A stretch of DNA of 6,305 nt from Gulosibacter sediminis (GCF_014904065.1 NZ_JACXJG010000020.1:32786-39090); one strand, 5' to 3'; shown: positions 1 to 5,898, counted from the stretch's first letter. Notes: generated from the letters alone by a model not told the origin. Made by a program: numbers and translations.

Positions 1-1
1 G

Positions 2-259
2 ACCGCCGCGTTCTTCGGCTCGCACTCGACCGCATCCGGCTGGGCCGGCGCGTGGCCGACCGAGGGCCGCGCGCAGTCGACCGCGCTCTACAACTTGCTC
101 TACTACGTCGGCTCGAGCGTGTTCGGCTACGTCGGCGGTGTCTTCTACCAGCACTGGGGCTGGAATGCGCTCGTCTACCTCGTCGCGGGGCTGTTCGGCT
201 CGGGGATGCTCGTGGGCATCCTCGTGCTGCCGCGCAAGCCGCGCGCCGCGCGTTCCTAG
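2..259 (+). CDS. MFS transporter, C-terminal end (partial, 5' end outside window)
   Basis: The open frame enters from the left edge and gives 85 residues before a TAG stop. The visible part contains the stretch AAFFGSHSTASGWAG, then a helix with LYNLLYYVGSSVFGYVGG, then a second hydrophobic helix (ALVYLVAGLFGSGMLVGILV) and a short basic tail PRKPRAARS. This Ala-His-Ser-Thr-Ala-Ser-Gly-Trp region followed by YN-x-x-YY-x-G-S-S is typical of the last helices of 12-TM major facilitator permeases of the YnfM-like type, so the protein is a cytoplasmic-membrane exporter or importer. The substrate cannot be read from this fragment. It converges on the LysR regulator gene, and the two stop codons overlap. 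The family call is firm; the subfamily is inferred. Confidence 0.85.
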   Translation, partial: TAAFFGSHSTASGWAGAWPTEGRAQSTALYNLLYYVGSSVFGYVGGVFYQHWGWNALVYLVAGLFGSGMLVGILVLPRKPRAARS

Positions 260-1113
260 GGCTCGACCGGTCGCAGGCTCGCCGCCGCGGCGGCGAACAG
301 GGCGTCGGTCACCCGCTCGAGCGTGGCCGTGCCGAGCGACCAGCTGTGCCAGAACAGCGGCACGTCGATGTGGCGGTCGTCGATCGGTTCGACACCGTTG
401 ACGAGCTGCAGCTCGGGCACCATGCCCCAACCGAAGCCGTGCGCGACCGCCCGCACGAACTCGCCCGAGCCGGGCACGCGGTGCCGCGGCGGCGCAGCAT
501 CCGGAGCCACGATGGCGAGCAGATCGCGCTGCAGCGAGTCCGACTCGTCGTACTCAATGAGGGGCGCGGCAGCGAACCCCGGCCGGCCCTCGCCGAACCA
601 GCGCGCCCGAAACTCGGGCGTTGCGACCGGCAGGTAGCGCATCGCGCCGAGCGGCCGCACGCCGCAGCCCTGCACGGTCTCGCGATCGGAACTGATCGCC
701 GCCACGACCGTGCCGTTGCGCAGGAGCTCGGTGGTGCGGGTCTGGTCGTCGCGCTGGAACTCGAACAGGATCTCGCCGGCGAGCGGCGCGAGCGCGGGCA
801 GCACCCAGGTGATGAGCGAGTCGGAGTTCACCGCGATGGGCAGCGTCGCCGTGGCGTCGTCGCGCAGCACCTGCTCAGCCTCGCCCGCGAGCACCTCGAG
901 CTGTCGCGCGAGCCGCAGCAGGGCCGCGCCGTGCTCGGTCGCCCGCACCGGGCGGGCGCGCACGACGAGCACGCGCCCGACGTCACGCTCGAGCGCACGA
1001 ATGCGCTGGCTCACCGCCGACGCGGTGACGTGGAGCGCGTCGGCGGCCGCGTCGAAGGAGCCGTGGTCGACGACGGCAACGAGGGCACGAAGGCGGGCGA
1101 GATCGAGTTCCAT
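256..1113 (-). CDS. lysG: LysR-family transcriptional regulator, LysG/ArgP type
   Basis: A 285-residue DNA-binding regulator, close to the usual LysR length. An N-terminal winged helix-turn-helix spans about residues 4-62, with the helix-turn-helix core DHGSFDAAADALHVTASAVS and recognition helix around residues 30-42. The effector-binding domain follows from about residue 91 (LPIAVNSDSLITWVLPAL) to the C terminus. The phrase NSDSL-x-TWVLPAL and the wording VTASAVSQRIRALE are characteristic of the LysG/ArgP/IciA branch, whose members sense lysine or arginine and activate a LysE/ArgO exporter. The gene is divergent from exactly such an exporter, separated by 44 bp, which supports the assignment. 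The ATG at 1111-1113 is chosen because it gives the family-typical start a few residues before the HTH. No clear ribosome binding site precedes it. The minus-strand hexamer TAGATT (1125-1130) lies 11 nt upstream of the start. The stop overlaps that of the convergent permease. The effector (Lys, Arg or both) is not determined by the sequence. Confidence 0.88.
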   Translation of the reverse strand: MELDLARLRALVAVVDHGSFDAAADALHVTASAVSQRIRALERDVGRVLVVRARPVRATEHGAALLRLARQLEVLAGEAEQVLRDDATATLPIAVNSDSLITWVLPALAPLAGEILFEFQRDDQTRTTELLRNGTVVAAISSDRETVQGCGVRPLGAMRYLPVATPEFRARWFGEGRPGFAAAPLIEYDESDSLQRDLLAIVAPDAAPPRHRVPGSGEFVRAVAHGFGWGMVPELQLVNGVEPIDDRHIDVPLFWHSWSLGTATLERVTDALFAAAAASLRPVEP

Positions 1114-1157
1114 AAGCTTTGCTTAATCTACTGAAGAAAGTTGATTATGACTTAGCC
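1113..1157. promoter_or_regulatory. lysG-lysE divergent promoter/operator region
   Basis: This short stretch is markedly AT-rich compared with the genes on either side. It contains an inverted repeat TAAGC-TTT-GCTTA (1113-1125) touching the lysG start codon, and a longer dyad TAATC-N14-GATTA (1124-1147). The spacing and AT-rich arms of the second dyad are compatible with a LysR-type binding site. Candidate -10 hexamers are TAGATT on the minus strand (1125-1130) for lysG, and TAATCT (1124-1129) or TATGAC (1146-1151) on the plus strand for lysE. The repeats are visible in the sequence. Their roles are inferred from the divergent regulator-target arrangement, and no transcription start is known. 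Confidence 0.5.
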
Positions 1158-1799
1158 ATGGCCGTTTTTACCCTGGAATGCGTGATCTACTCCCCTGGCG
1201 CCGCGCTCGCCGGCCTCGGCTTCGGCCTCTCGCTCATCATCGCCATCGGCGCCCAGAACGCCTTCGTGCTGCGCCAGGGCATCCGCCGCGAGCACGTCTT
1301 CGCGATCGCCCTGTTCTGCGCGGTCTCGGATGCGGCGCTCATCTCGCTCGGCATCTTCGGCCTCGGCGGGCTCATCGCGCTCGCGCCGTGGCTCATCGCG
1401 GTGATGCGCTGGGCCGGCGTCGTGTTCCTCGTGTTCTACGGCGCATTCGCGCTCCGCCGAGCGTTTCGTACCGAGTCGCTCGAGCCCGAGGCAGATGGGG
1501 AGGCTCGCGCGCCGCTCGGGGCGACGATGCTCGCGATCGCGGCGATCACCTGGCTCAACCCGCACGTCTACCTCGACACCGTGATGCTCATGGGCTCGGT
1601 CGCGAACTCGTATCACGAGGCCCGCTGGAGCTTCGGCGCGGGCGCCGTCCTCGGCAGCTTCGCGTGGTTCTTCGGGATCGGCTACGGCGCGCGCTGGCTG
1701 CGCCCGATCTTCCGCAAACCCCGCGCCTGGCGCATCCTCGACATCGTGATCGCGCTGACGATGTTCGCGATCGCCGCGTCACTCGCGCTGGGAGCGTAG
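1158..1799 (+). CDS. lysE: LysE/ArgO-family basic amino acid exporter
   Basis: A 213-residue integral membrane protein, within the usual range for this family. It has about six hydrophobic segments, at roughly residues 12-32, 44-68, 78-99, 120-138, 158-179 and 193-212. Family signatures are present: IGAQNAFVLRQG (30-41) just after the first helix, and TWLNPHVYLDT (131-141) at the end of the fourth. The hydrophilic loop between helices 3 and 4 (about 101-118) is acidic and variable, as expected. LysE proteins export L-lysine and L-arginine across the cytoplasmic membrane, which protects against toxic accumulation, for example after peptide uptake. The divergent LysG-type gene is the expected activator. 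I chose the ATG at 1158. A TTG at 1119 in the same frame would lie in the control region and adds a charged, non-conserved leader. A GTG at 1182 is an alternative. No good ribosome binding site is seen before the ATG, so a leaderless or very short-leader mRNA is possible. Substrate preference (Lys versus Arg) is not resolved. Confidence 0.9.
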   Translation: MAVFTLECVIYSPGAALAGLGFGLSLIIAIGAQNAFVLRQGIRREHVFAIALFCAVSDAALISLGIFGLGGLIALAPWLIAVMRWAGVVFLVFYGAFALRRAFRTESLEPEADGEARAPLGATMLAIAAITWLNPHVYLDTVMLMGSVANSYHEARWSFGAGAVLGSFAWFFGIGYGARWLRPIFRKPRAWRILDIVIALTMFAIAASLALGA

Positions 1800-1800
1800 C

Positions 1801-1934
1801 CGCCTCCTCCCCCGCGCACATGTGGTTGAGGATGGGCAGCGCCCCGTGGTGAACACCAGCATGACGTGCACGACGACGAACAGCACAAAGGAGAGCATGG
1901 CGTGGAAGTGCACGGCGCGGGCGACCTCGACCTG
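1801..1934 (-). pseudogene. Remnant of a cytochrome b561-type membrane subunit (frameshifted)
   Basis: Read on the minus strand, 1934 to about 1845 encodes QVEVARAVHFHAMLSF followed by a hydrophobic run VLFVVVHVMLVFTTG. A one-base shift to the other frame near 1842-1845 restores GALPILNHMCAGEE. Joined together, the order ARxVHF - helix with VVHVxLVFTTG - L-x-x-LNHM-x-AG resembles a transmembrane segment of actinobacterial cytochrome b/b6 (b561-like) subunits, the heme-binding membrane anchors of formate dehydrogenase or thiosulfate-reductase-type enzymes. The histidine in the VVHV helix would be a heme ligand in an intact protein. Only about 44 residues remain, without a start, the other helices or a plausible end, so this is a broken fragment rather than a small gene. 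The family match is from recalled motif patterns and is moderately sure. Confidence 0.5.
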
Positions 1935-2041
1935 GCAGGTCCTGTTGCATCGCTTCCCCTTCGCGCGCCCACAGGCCCGCGAAGAATCACTGTTGACTGA
2001 ATCCACTTCGCTCGACGCGCGAGACAAGACCAACCCGAACT

Positions 2042-2148
2042 ATGAGCTTCCGCTGCGTCGGCGATGGCGGTCAGTAGCCTCGCGCCTTCGGCGAAGCTGG
2101 TGATGCGGTAGCGCGCGTGGCTTCGACCGCGAAGCTCTCGCCCGCCAC
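2042..2148 (-). pseudogene. Remnant of a pterin-4a-carbinolamine dehydratase-like gene (frameshifted, truncated)
   Basis: On the minus strand, 2148 to about 2121 reads VAGESFAVEA. After a one-base shift it continues as HARYRITSFAEGARLLTAI and ADAAEAH (2119-2042). This joined order matches the middle of 4a-hydroxytetrahydrobiopterin dehydratase (PCD/DCoH) proteins: a beta strand, then SFaeGarLxxxIAdaAEA leading into the conserved HHPDvdLRY block. That catalytic histidine block is missing. The sequence after H (2042) turns into unrelated residues (SSGWSCLARR). The fragment therefore lacks its active site and is interrupted by a frameshift. It could instead be a chance resemblance or belong to another small alpha-beta family. 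The assignment rests on recall of the family pattern, not on a search. Confidence 0.42.
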
Positions 2149-2192
2149 TCACCCATGAACAGGGAGCGCGATGAGCTGAGACTTGAAGATCG

Positions 2193-2215
2193 AGAGAATT
2201 TCAGAGAAATTCTCT
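2193..2215 (-). terminator. Perfect hairpin just downstream of tRNA-Ser(GCU), possible terminator
   Basis: A perfect 10-bp inverted repeat (AGAGAATTTC - 3 nt - GAAATTCTCT) begins 5 nt beyond the discriminator base of tRNA-Ser(GCU) in the direction of its transcription. The position suits a transcription terminator or 3'-processing signal of the tRNA precursor. The stem is AT-rich, unusual in this GC-rich genome, and no run of T residues follows it on the minus strand, so the terminator function is uncertain. Confidence 0.45.
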
Positions 2216-2219
2216 AATG

Positions 2220-2310
2220 CGGACACGGAGGGATTTGAACCCTCGGTCCCCCTATTGAGGGACTCCACCTTAGCAGGGTGGTGCACTCGGCCTGACTATG
2301 CGACGTGTCC
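2220..2310 (-). tRNA. tRNA-Ser(GCU)
   Basis: The minus strand folds into a complete class II tRNA of 91 nt. The acceptor stem GGACACG pairs with CGTGTCC and is followed by discriminator G. The D arm carries the AGGCCGAGTGC region. The anticodon stem CCACC/GGTGG encloses the loop CTGCTAA with anticodon GCT, decoding AGC and AGU. A long variable arm (GTCCC-TCAATA-GGGGAC type) is the serine identity element. The T arm is GAGGG-TTCAAAT-CCCTC. The 3' CCA is not encoded, since GCATT follows. It lies downstream of the LCP gene and beyond a hairpin, and has its own candidate promoter. Confidence 0.97.
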
Positions 2311-2320
2311 AGACTGACCA

Positions 2321-2348
2321 AGACTACACGATGTCGGCGGCCTGGAAA
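2321..2348 (-). promoter_or_regulatory. Candidate promoter of tRNA-Ser(GCU)
   Basis: On the minus strand a TAGTCT hexamer (2321-2326) fits the actinobacterial TAnnnT -10 pattern and sits 10 nt before the mature tRNA 5' end, giving a short precursor leader. A weak -35-like TTTCCA (2343-2348) is 16 nt further upstream, inside the loop of the LCP-gene hairpin. This is inferred from pattern and spacing only. Confidence 0.35.
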
Positions 2349-2358
2349 ATCGGCCGCC
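2336..2358 (-). terminator. GC-rich hairpin after the LCP gene
   Basis: A perfect 7-bp inverted repeat GGCGGCC - 9 nt - GGCCGCC begins 8 nt after the LCP stop codon and ends 25 nt before the mature 5' end of tRNA-Ser(GCU). Its place fits an intrinsic terminator of the LCP transcript. No U tract follows, as is common for terminators in high-GC actinobacteria, so termination may be partial. Confidence 0.55.
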
Positions 2359-2366
2359 AACATCGC

Positions 2367-3650
2367 CTAGAACAGGGTCTCGGTGTTCGAGCAGGTCTCC
2401 TGATCAGCGGTCTGGCCGTCGAAATCGACGCTCGGCGCCGGCTCGGTGGTGGGTCCAACCGTGCTGTCCGTCGTTGCGTCCGGGCTGGCGGTGCTCGTGG
2501 CATCGCCGGTGTCGCCGCTATCGGTGCTGTCGGCACCAGCCGAGTCGGTGCCGCCGGAGTCGCCCGTGCCGGTCGTCGCGTCGGGGCTCGCGCTCTGAAT
2601 CAACGGTTGATCATCACGCAACAGCTGCCACATGACATCCGCATCGGCGGTTGGTTCGACCCGCCCAGGCGAGTAGACGGAGTCGGCCACCGGCAATCTC
2701 ACGAACGCCATCGCATCATTCGGCACTTGCGCGAGGGCCGAGGCCAGGCTCACGAGCGTGTCGATGTTGTTCATATTGCTCGACAGCGTCATGTTCTGCG
2801 TCGCCGCTCGAGCGATGCCGTAGAGCTTCGTGGGGTTCGTCAGCGTCTCGTTGCTCTTCACGGTGCGGAACAGCGACGAGAGGAACACCTGCTGGTTCGT
2901 GATGCGCGCGAGGTCGGAACCGTCGCCCACGCCGTGGCGGGTGCGGAGGAACTTCAGCGCCTCCTCACCCTTGAGCGAGTGGGTGCCGGCGTCAAGACTG
3001 AGGCCAACGTAGGTGTCCTCGATCGGCTGCTCGACGCAGACGTCGACACCGCCGACCGCATTCGACATCTCGATGACGCCGCGGAAGGTGATCATTGCGG
3101 CGTACTGAATGTCGAGGCCGCTCATCTCCTCGACCGTCGCGACGATGCAGCCCATGCCGCCTTCGTCGAGAATCGAGTTCATCATGACGCCGTAGCGCTC
3201 GGACACCTGCTCGCCGTCGTCGTTCGTGCACGTCGGCGTATCGACGAGGGTGTCACGCGGAATCGACACGACCGAGGCGTGCGAGTGGTCCTCCGAGAGG
3301 TGGAAGATCATGTTCACGTCGTTGAGCGTGCCGTCGGCGTCGGGCGAGCCCTCGCCGAACTCCTCGCCCTGGCCGACTCGCGTGTCGCTGCCGACGAGCA
3401 GGATGTTCACGCCACCCTCGAACGTGTCGATGCTCGGGTCGGAGTTGTCTTCGAGCTCAAACGTGCTGACGTTGCCGAGCAGGTTCCAGTAGACGATCGT
3501 GCCGAAGGTGATGAGCGACACGAGCAGCACGGCGACAACCATGCCGACGCCCTTGCCCACGGTGCCCCACGTGCTGGTCACGGCGAGTCGCCCGTGCCGC
3601 GCCTGTGTGCCGCTCGGGGCGGCGGCGCGGGGGGAAGTGTGGTTTGCCAA
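2367..3650 (-). CDS. LytR-CpsA-Psr (LCP) family cell-wall glycopolymer ligase
   Basis: A 427-residue membrane-anchored protein with its LCP domain outside the cell. LCP enzymes transfer lipid-linked glycopolymers (teichoic acids, arabinogalactan-like or capsular chains) to peptidoglycan. Visible layout: cytoplasmic N terminus with ARHGRL; one membrane helix at about 34-57; LCP domain at about 82-265 with NILLVGSDTR (82-91), a DVNM segment (111-114), VVSIPRDTLVD (127-137), the Asn-rich start of the ERYGVMMNSILDEGG region, RTRHG (236-240) and DLARITNQQ (246-254), including the acidic and arginine residues that bind the pyrophosphate and metal. After a second small domain, residues 353-408 form a Ser/Thr/Asp/Gly-rich flexible tail with ASPDATT twice, ending in the family-typical DGQTADQETC. 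The frame is open further upstream but runs into tRNA-Ser(UGA). I chose the TTG at 3648-3650 because GGAG (3658-3661) lies 7 nt upstream; a GTG at 3579-3581 is an alternative. The specific polymer is unknown. Confidence 0.9.
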   Translation of the reverse strand: MANHTSPRAAAPSGTQARHGRLAVTSTWGTVGKGVGMVVAVLLVSLITFGTIVYWNLLGNVSTFELEDNSDPSIDTFEGGVNILLVGSDTRVGQGEEFGEGSPDADGTLNDVNMIFHLSEDHSHASVVSIPRDTLVDTPTCTNDDGEQVSERYGVMMNSILDEGGMGCIVATVEEMSGLDIQYAAMITFRGVIEMSNAVGGVDVCVEQPIEDTYVGLSLDAGTHSLKGEEALKFLRTRHGVGDGSDLARITNQQVFLSSLFRTVKSNETLTNPTKLYGIARAATQNMTLSSNMNNIDTLVSLASALAQVPNDAMAFVRLPVADSVYSPGRVEPTADADVMWQLLRDDQPLIQSASPDATTGTGDSGGTDSAGADSTDSGDTGDATSTASPDATTDSTVGPTTEPAPSVDFDGQTADQETCSNTETLF

Positions 3651-3657
3651 GCACGGA

Positions 3658-3661
3658 CTCC
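3658..3661 (-). promoter_or_regulatory. Ribosome binding site deciding the LCP start
   Basis: The minus strand reads GGAG followed by 7 nt and then TTG (3648-3650). This is the only well-spaced Shine-Dalgarno motif between the end of tRNA-Ser(UGA) and the membrane helix of the LCP protein. It favours the TTG over the later GTG and rules against starts inside the tRNA. Confidence 0.55.
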
Positions 3662-3683
3662 AGAGAGGGGGACAACGGATGCG

Positions 3684-3768
3684 CGGAGGGCGTGGGATTC
3701 GAACCCACGGGACATTGCTGCCCACTGGTTTTCAAGACCAGCTCCTTAGGCCGCTCGGACAGCCCTCC
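3684..3768 (-). tRNA. tRNA-Ser(UGA)
   Basis: The minus strand gives an 85-nt class II tRNA. The acceptor stem GGAGGGC/GCCCTCC is followed by discriminator G. The D arm contains GTCCGAGCGGCC. The anticodon stem CTGGT/ACCAG closes the loop CTTGAAA with anticodon TGA, decoding UCA and, by wobble, other UCN codons. The long variable arm contains GGGCAGCAATGTCCC. The T arm is GTGGG-TTCGAAT-CCCAC. CCA is not encoded. It lies 25 nt after the HAD gene stop and 33 nt before the LCP start on the same strand, so it may be cut out of a longer serS-HAD-tRNA-LCP transcript by the usual tRNA-processing RNases. No terminator-like hairpin is seen on either side. Confidence 0.97.
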
Positions 3769-3793
3769 AAACCGACAACAATTCGATAACGAA

Positions 3794-4633
3794 TCAGTCG
3801 GGCTGCGACATATCGTAGCCGACCTTCGCGAGGGCAAGTGCAAGACCGTCGTGATAAAAGTCCGTCGTCAGGTCACTCGCGGCGTCAATCACCTGTTGCG
3901 GCGCGTTTCCCATGGCGAAACTCCGCCCGCCAATTTCCTTCGCCCACTCGAGCATCTGGATGTCGTTGAAGCCGTCGCCAGCGACGACGACGTTGCTCCC
4001 GGAGATGCCGAGGTTCGTGCGCACCTTCTCGAGCGCGGTCGCCTTGTTCACGCCCTCGGGCGCGATGTCGAGCCACGCCGACCAGCCCACCGAGTAGGTC
4101 ACCTGGTGCAGGCCCGAACCCTTGACCTCGGCAACGAATTCCTCGACCGAGTGGTCCGGCGAGACCACGACGAGCCGCGTCACGGGCTGCCCGAGCAGGT
4201 CCTCAAACTTCACCTCGGTGCCCTGCGCCTCGAAGCTGCCATCAGGGAACTGCCCCGAGTAGCGATAGACGCCATCCGGCCCCTCGACCGCGAAGCGCGC
4301 ATTGCGCAGCACGGGCCGCAGGCGGATGAGCGCATCCGTCGGGTCGAATGTCTCGACCCACGTAGCCGAGTAGTCGCTGTTCGCCGGGGCCGAGACGCCC
4401 TCGGCGCGCTCGAGCACCATTGCCCCGTTCGCCGCGACGAGGTAACGCGAGTCGAGCGAAAGGCGTTCGCGCACCGGCAGCATGTCGGCCGCTGACCGCC
4501 CCGTGGCGAGCATCACCTCGTGGCCCTCGGCGCGCAGCCGCTTGACCTGCTGTCGGGTTGCGTCGGGAATCTCGCCGTCGACATCGAGGATCGTGCCGTC
4601 GATGTCGAGGGCAATCAGCAGCTGCTCGGTCAT
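3794..4633 (-). CDS. Cof-type HAD-IIB family phosphatase
   Basis: A 279-residue cytoplasmic hydrolase of usual Cof/YidA-like length. All four HAD motifs are present: motif I DIDGT (residues 10-14) with the nucleophile Asp10 and acid/base Asp12; motif II ATGR (43-46) with Thr44; motif III Lys197 within GVNKATAL; motif IV GDGFND (219-224) with the metal-binding aspartates. Residues about 80-190 form the C2-type cap that sets substrate choice. Such enzymes dephosphorylate sugar phosphates, nucleotides, FMN or pyridoxal phosphate; the substrate here cannot be told. The ATG overlaps the serS stop as ATGA (4630-4633), with GGAG at 4642-4645 inside serS, 8 nt upstream, so translation is probably coupled to serS. 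The serS-HAD pairing is, to my recollection, common in actinobacteria, and no serine-specific role is implied by the sequence. Confidence 0.92.
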   Translation of the reverse strand: MTEQLLIALDIDGTILDVDGEIPDATRQQVKRLRAEGHEVMLATGRSAADMLPVRERLSLDSRYLVAANGAMVLERAEGVSAPANSDYSATWVETFDPTDALIRLRPVLRNARFAVEGPDGVYRYSGQFPDGSFEAQGTEVKFEDLLGQPVTRLVVVSPDHSVEEFVAEVKGSGLHQVTYSVGWSAWLDIAPEGVNKATALEKVRTNLGISGSNVVVAGDGFNDIQMLEWAKEIGGRSFAMGNAPQQVIDAASDLTTDFYHDGLALALAKVGYDMSQPD

Positions 4634-5892
4634 GCGATCGGCTCCAGCACCTCGAGGCCGCCGAGGTACGGGCGCAGCGCCTCGGGCACGAGCACCGAAC
4701 CGTCGGCGCGCTGGTGAGTCTCGAGAATCGCGACGAGCCAGCGAGTGGTGGCGATCGTGCCGTTCAGCGTCGCGACCGGCTGGGTCTTGCCGTCGTCGCC
4801 GCGGGTGCGGATGCCGAGGCGTCGCGTCTGGTACGTGGTGCAGTTCGACGTCGACGTGAGCTCGCGGTACGCGTCCTGCGTCGGCACCCAGGCCTCAACG
4901 TCGTACTTGCGCGCGGCCGAAGAGCCGAGGTCGCCGGCCGCGGTGTCGATGACGCGGTAGTGCAGGCCGAGGGCCTGCATCATCTCTTCCTGCCAGCCGA
5001 GTATGCGCAGGTGTTCGGCCTGCGCATCCTCGGGGGTCGTGTAGACGAACATCTCGACCTTGTTGAACTGGTGCACGCGGATGATGCCGCGGGTGTCCTT
5101 GCCCGCCGAGCCGGCCTCCCGGCGGTAGCAAGTCGACCAACCGACGTAGCGCAGGGGCTCAGCGACGTCGATGATCTCGTCGGCGTGGTAGCCCGCGAGC
5201 GCGACCTCGCTCGTGCCGGTGAGGTAGAGATCGTCGGCCGGCAGGTAGTAGATCTCGTCGGCGTGCTCGCCGAGGAAGCCGGTGCCGCGCATGATCTCGG
5301 GCTTCACAAGGGTGGGCGGCGTCAGCATGATGAAGCCGTTTTCGATCGCCTTGTTGAGGCCGAGTTGCATTACAGCGAGTTCGAGCCGCGCGCCGATGCC
5401 ACGCAGGTAGTCGAAGCGGGCACCCGATACCTTTGCGCCTCGCTGCATGTCGATCGCGCCGAGCAGCTCACCAATCTCGAGGTGGTCGCGCGGGGCGAAG
5501 TCGAACTCGGGCTTCACGCCCTCGGTGCGTAGCACGATGTAGTCGTCCTCGCCGCCGGCGGGCACCTCGTCGAGCACGATGTTCTCGATCTTGCCCACCG
5601 CATCCGCGAACGCAGTCTCGGCCTCGTTGGCACTCGCCTGCGCGTCCTTGACCTGCGCTGCGAGCTCCTGCACGGCGGCGAGCAGCGCGGGGCGCTCCTC
5701 CTTCGATGCCTTGCCGATTTCCTTCGAGCGCGCGTTCTGTTCGGCGCGCAGCGACTCGTAGCGCTGGAGGGCCTCGCGTCGCGACGAGTCCGCCGCGATC
5801 GCCTCGTCAACGGTGGCCGGGTCGTTGCCGCGGGCCGCTTGCGAACGCTTGACTACGTCGGGGGACTCTCTCAGGAGCTGAACATCGATCAC
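4630..5892 (-). CDS. serS: Seryl-tRNA synthetase
   Basis: A 420-residue cytoplasmic class II aminoacyl-tRNA synthetase of normal length, which charges tRNA-Ser with serine through seryl-adenylate. The N-terminal part (about 30-105) is the long antiparallel coiled-coil arm, rich in Ala, Glu, Arg and Lys, which grips the long variable arm of tRNA-Ser. The catalytic domain follows: motif 1 region with [20 protein letters not shown] (187-206); serine-binding TGTSE (225-229); motif 2 with [15 protein letters not shown] (255-269) and HQFNKVEMF (274-282); ELTSTSNC (344-351); motif 3 [15 protein letters not shown] (377-391) with its Arg384. Every expected block is intact. The start is GTG at 5890-5892, giving the family-typical beginning [12 protein letters not shown]. 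No spaced ribosome binding site precedes it, but a TAGCAT hexamer 6 nt upstream suggests a leaderless mRNA. It heads a same-strand cluster with a HAD phosphatase gene and two serine tRNAs. Confidence 0.98.
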   Translation of the reverse strand: MIDVQLLRESPDVVKRSQAARGNDPATVDEAIAADSSRREALQRYESLRAEQNARSKEIGKASKEERPALLAAVQELAAQVKDAQASANEAETAFADAVGKIENIVLDEVPAGGEDDYIVLRTEGVKPEFDFAPRDHLEIGELLGAIDMQRGAKVSGARFDYLRGIGARLELAVMQLGLNKAIENGFIMLTPPTLVKPEIMRGTGFLGEHADEIYYLPADDLYLTGTSEVALAGYHADEIIDVAEPLRYVGWSTCYRREAGSAGKDTRGIIRVHQFNKVEMFVYTTPEDAQAEHLRILGWQEEMMQALGLHYRVIDTAAGDLGSSAARKYDVEAWVPTQDAYRELTSTSNCTTYQTRRLGIRTRGDDGKTQPVATLNGTIATTRWLVAILETHQRADGSVLVPEALRPYLGGLEVLEPIA

Positions 5893-5898
5893 CCTGCC

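Larger units (their letters stand above)
1800..2219. other. Gene-poor region with decayed fragments
   Basis: Between the lysE stop and the 3' end of tRNA-Ser(GCU) there is no intact gene on either strand. The open frames here have poor codon structure. What can be supported is listed separately: a cytochrome b561-like remnant at 1801-1934, a pterin dehydratase-like remnant at 2042-2148, and a hairpin at 2193-2215. The stretch 1935-2041 between the two remnants resembles nothing I recognise. No transposase, inverted terminal repeat or tandem repeat is visible, so the cause of the decay cannot be read here. Confidence 0.65.

Noticed and set aside
52..1134. Long open frame on the plus strand opposite the LysR regulator
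   Set aside because: It is antisense to a complete, well-conserved regulator and its translation is Arg/Ala/His-rich low-complexity text typical of a shadow frame in GC-rich DNA.
1119..1157. Upstream TTG start for the lysE exporter
   Set aside because: It would add 13 residues (LLKKVDYDLA region) that do not resemble the family N terminus and would place the start within the divergent control region.
1822..2103. Possible small gene on the plus strand in the gap
   Set aside because: The translation has no recognisable motif, and the opposite strand shows protein-like remnants, so this is more likely their shadow.
1800..2310. Integrated element using the 3' end of tRNA-Ser(GCU) as attachment site
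   Set aside because: I looked for a second copy of the tRNA 3' end in the downstream region and saw none, and there is no integrase or transposase.
3651..3725. Upstream ATG start for the LCP protein
   Set aside because: The extra 25 residues are encoded partly by the T arm and acceptor stem of tRNA-Ser(UGA) and no ribosome binding site supports it.
2298..3749. Long plus-strand open frame opposite the LCP gene
   Set aside because: It starts inside tRNA-Ser(GCU), ends inside tRNA-Ser(UGA) and shows no protein-family features; the minus-strand LCP protein explains the region.
3605..5532. Long plus-strand open frames opposite the HAD gene and serS
   Set aside because: Both minus-strand genes carry every catalytic motif of their families, and the opposite frames show only compositional Arg/Val/Asp bias.
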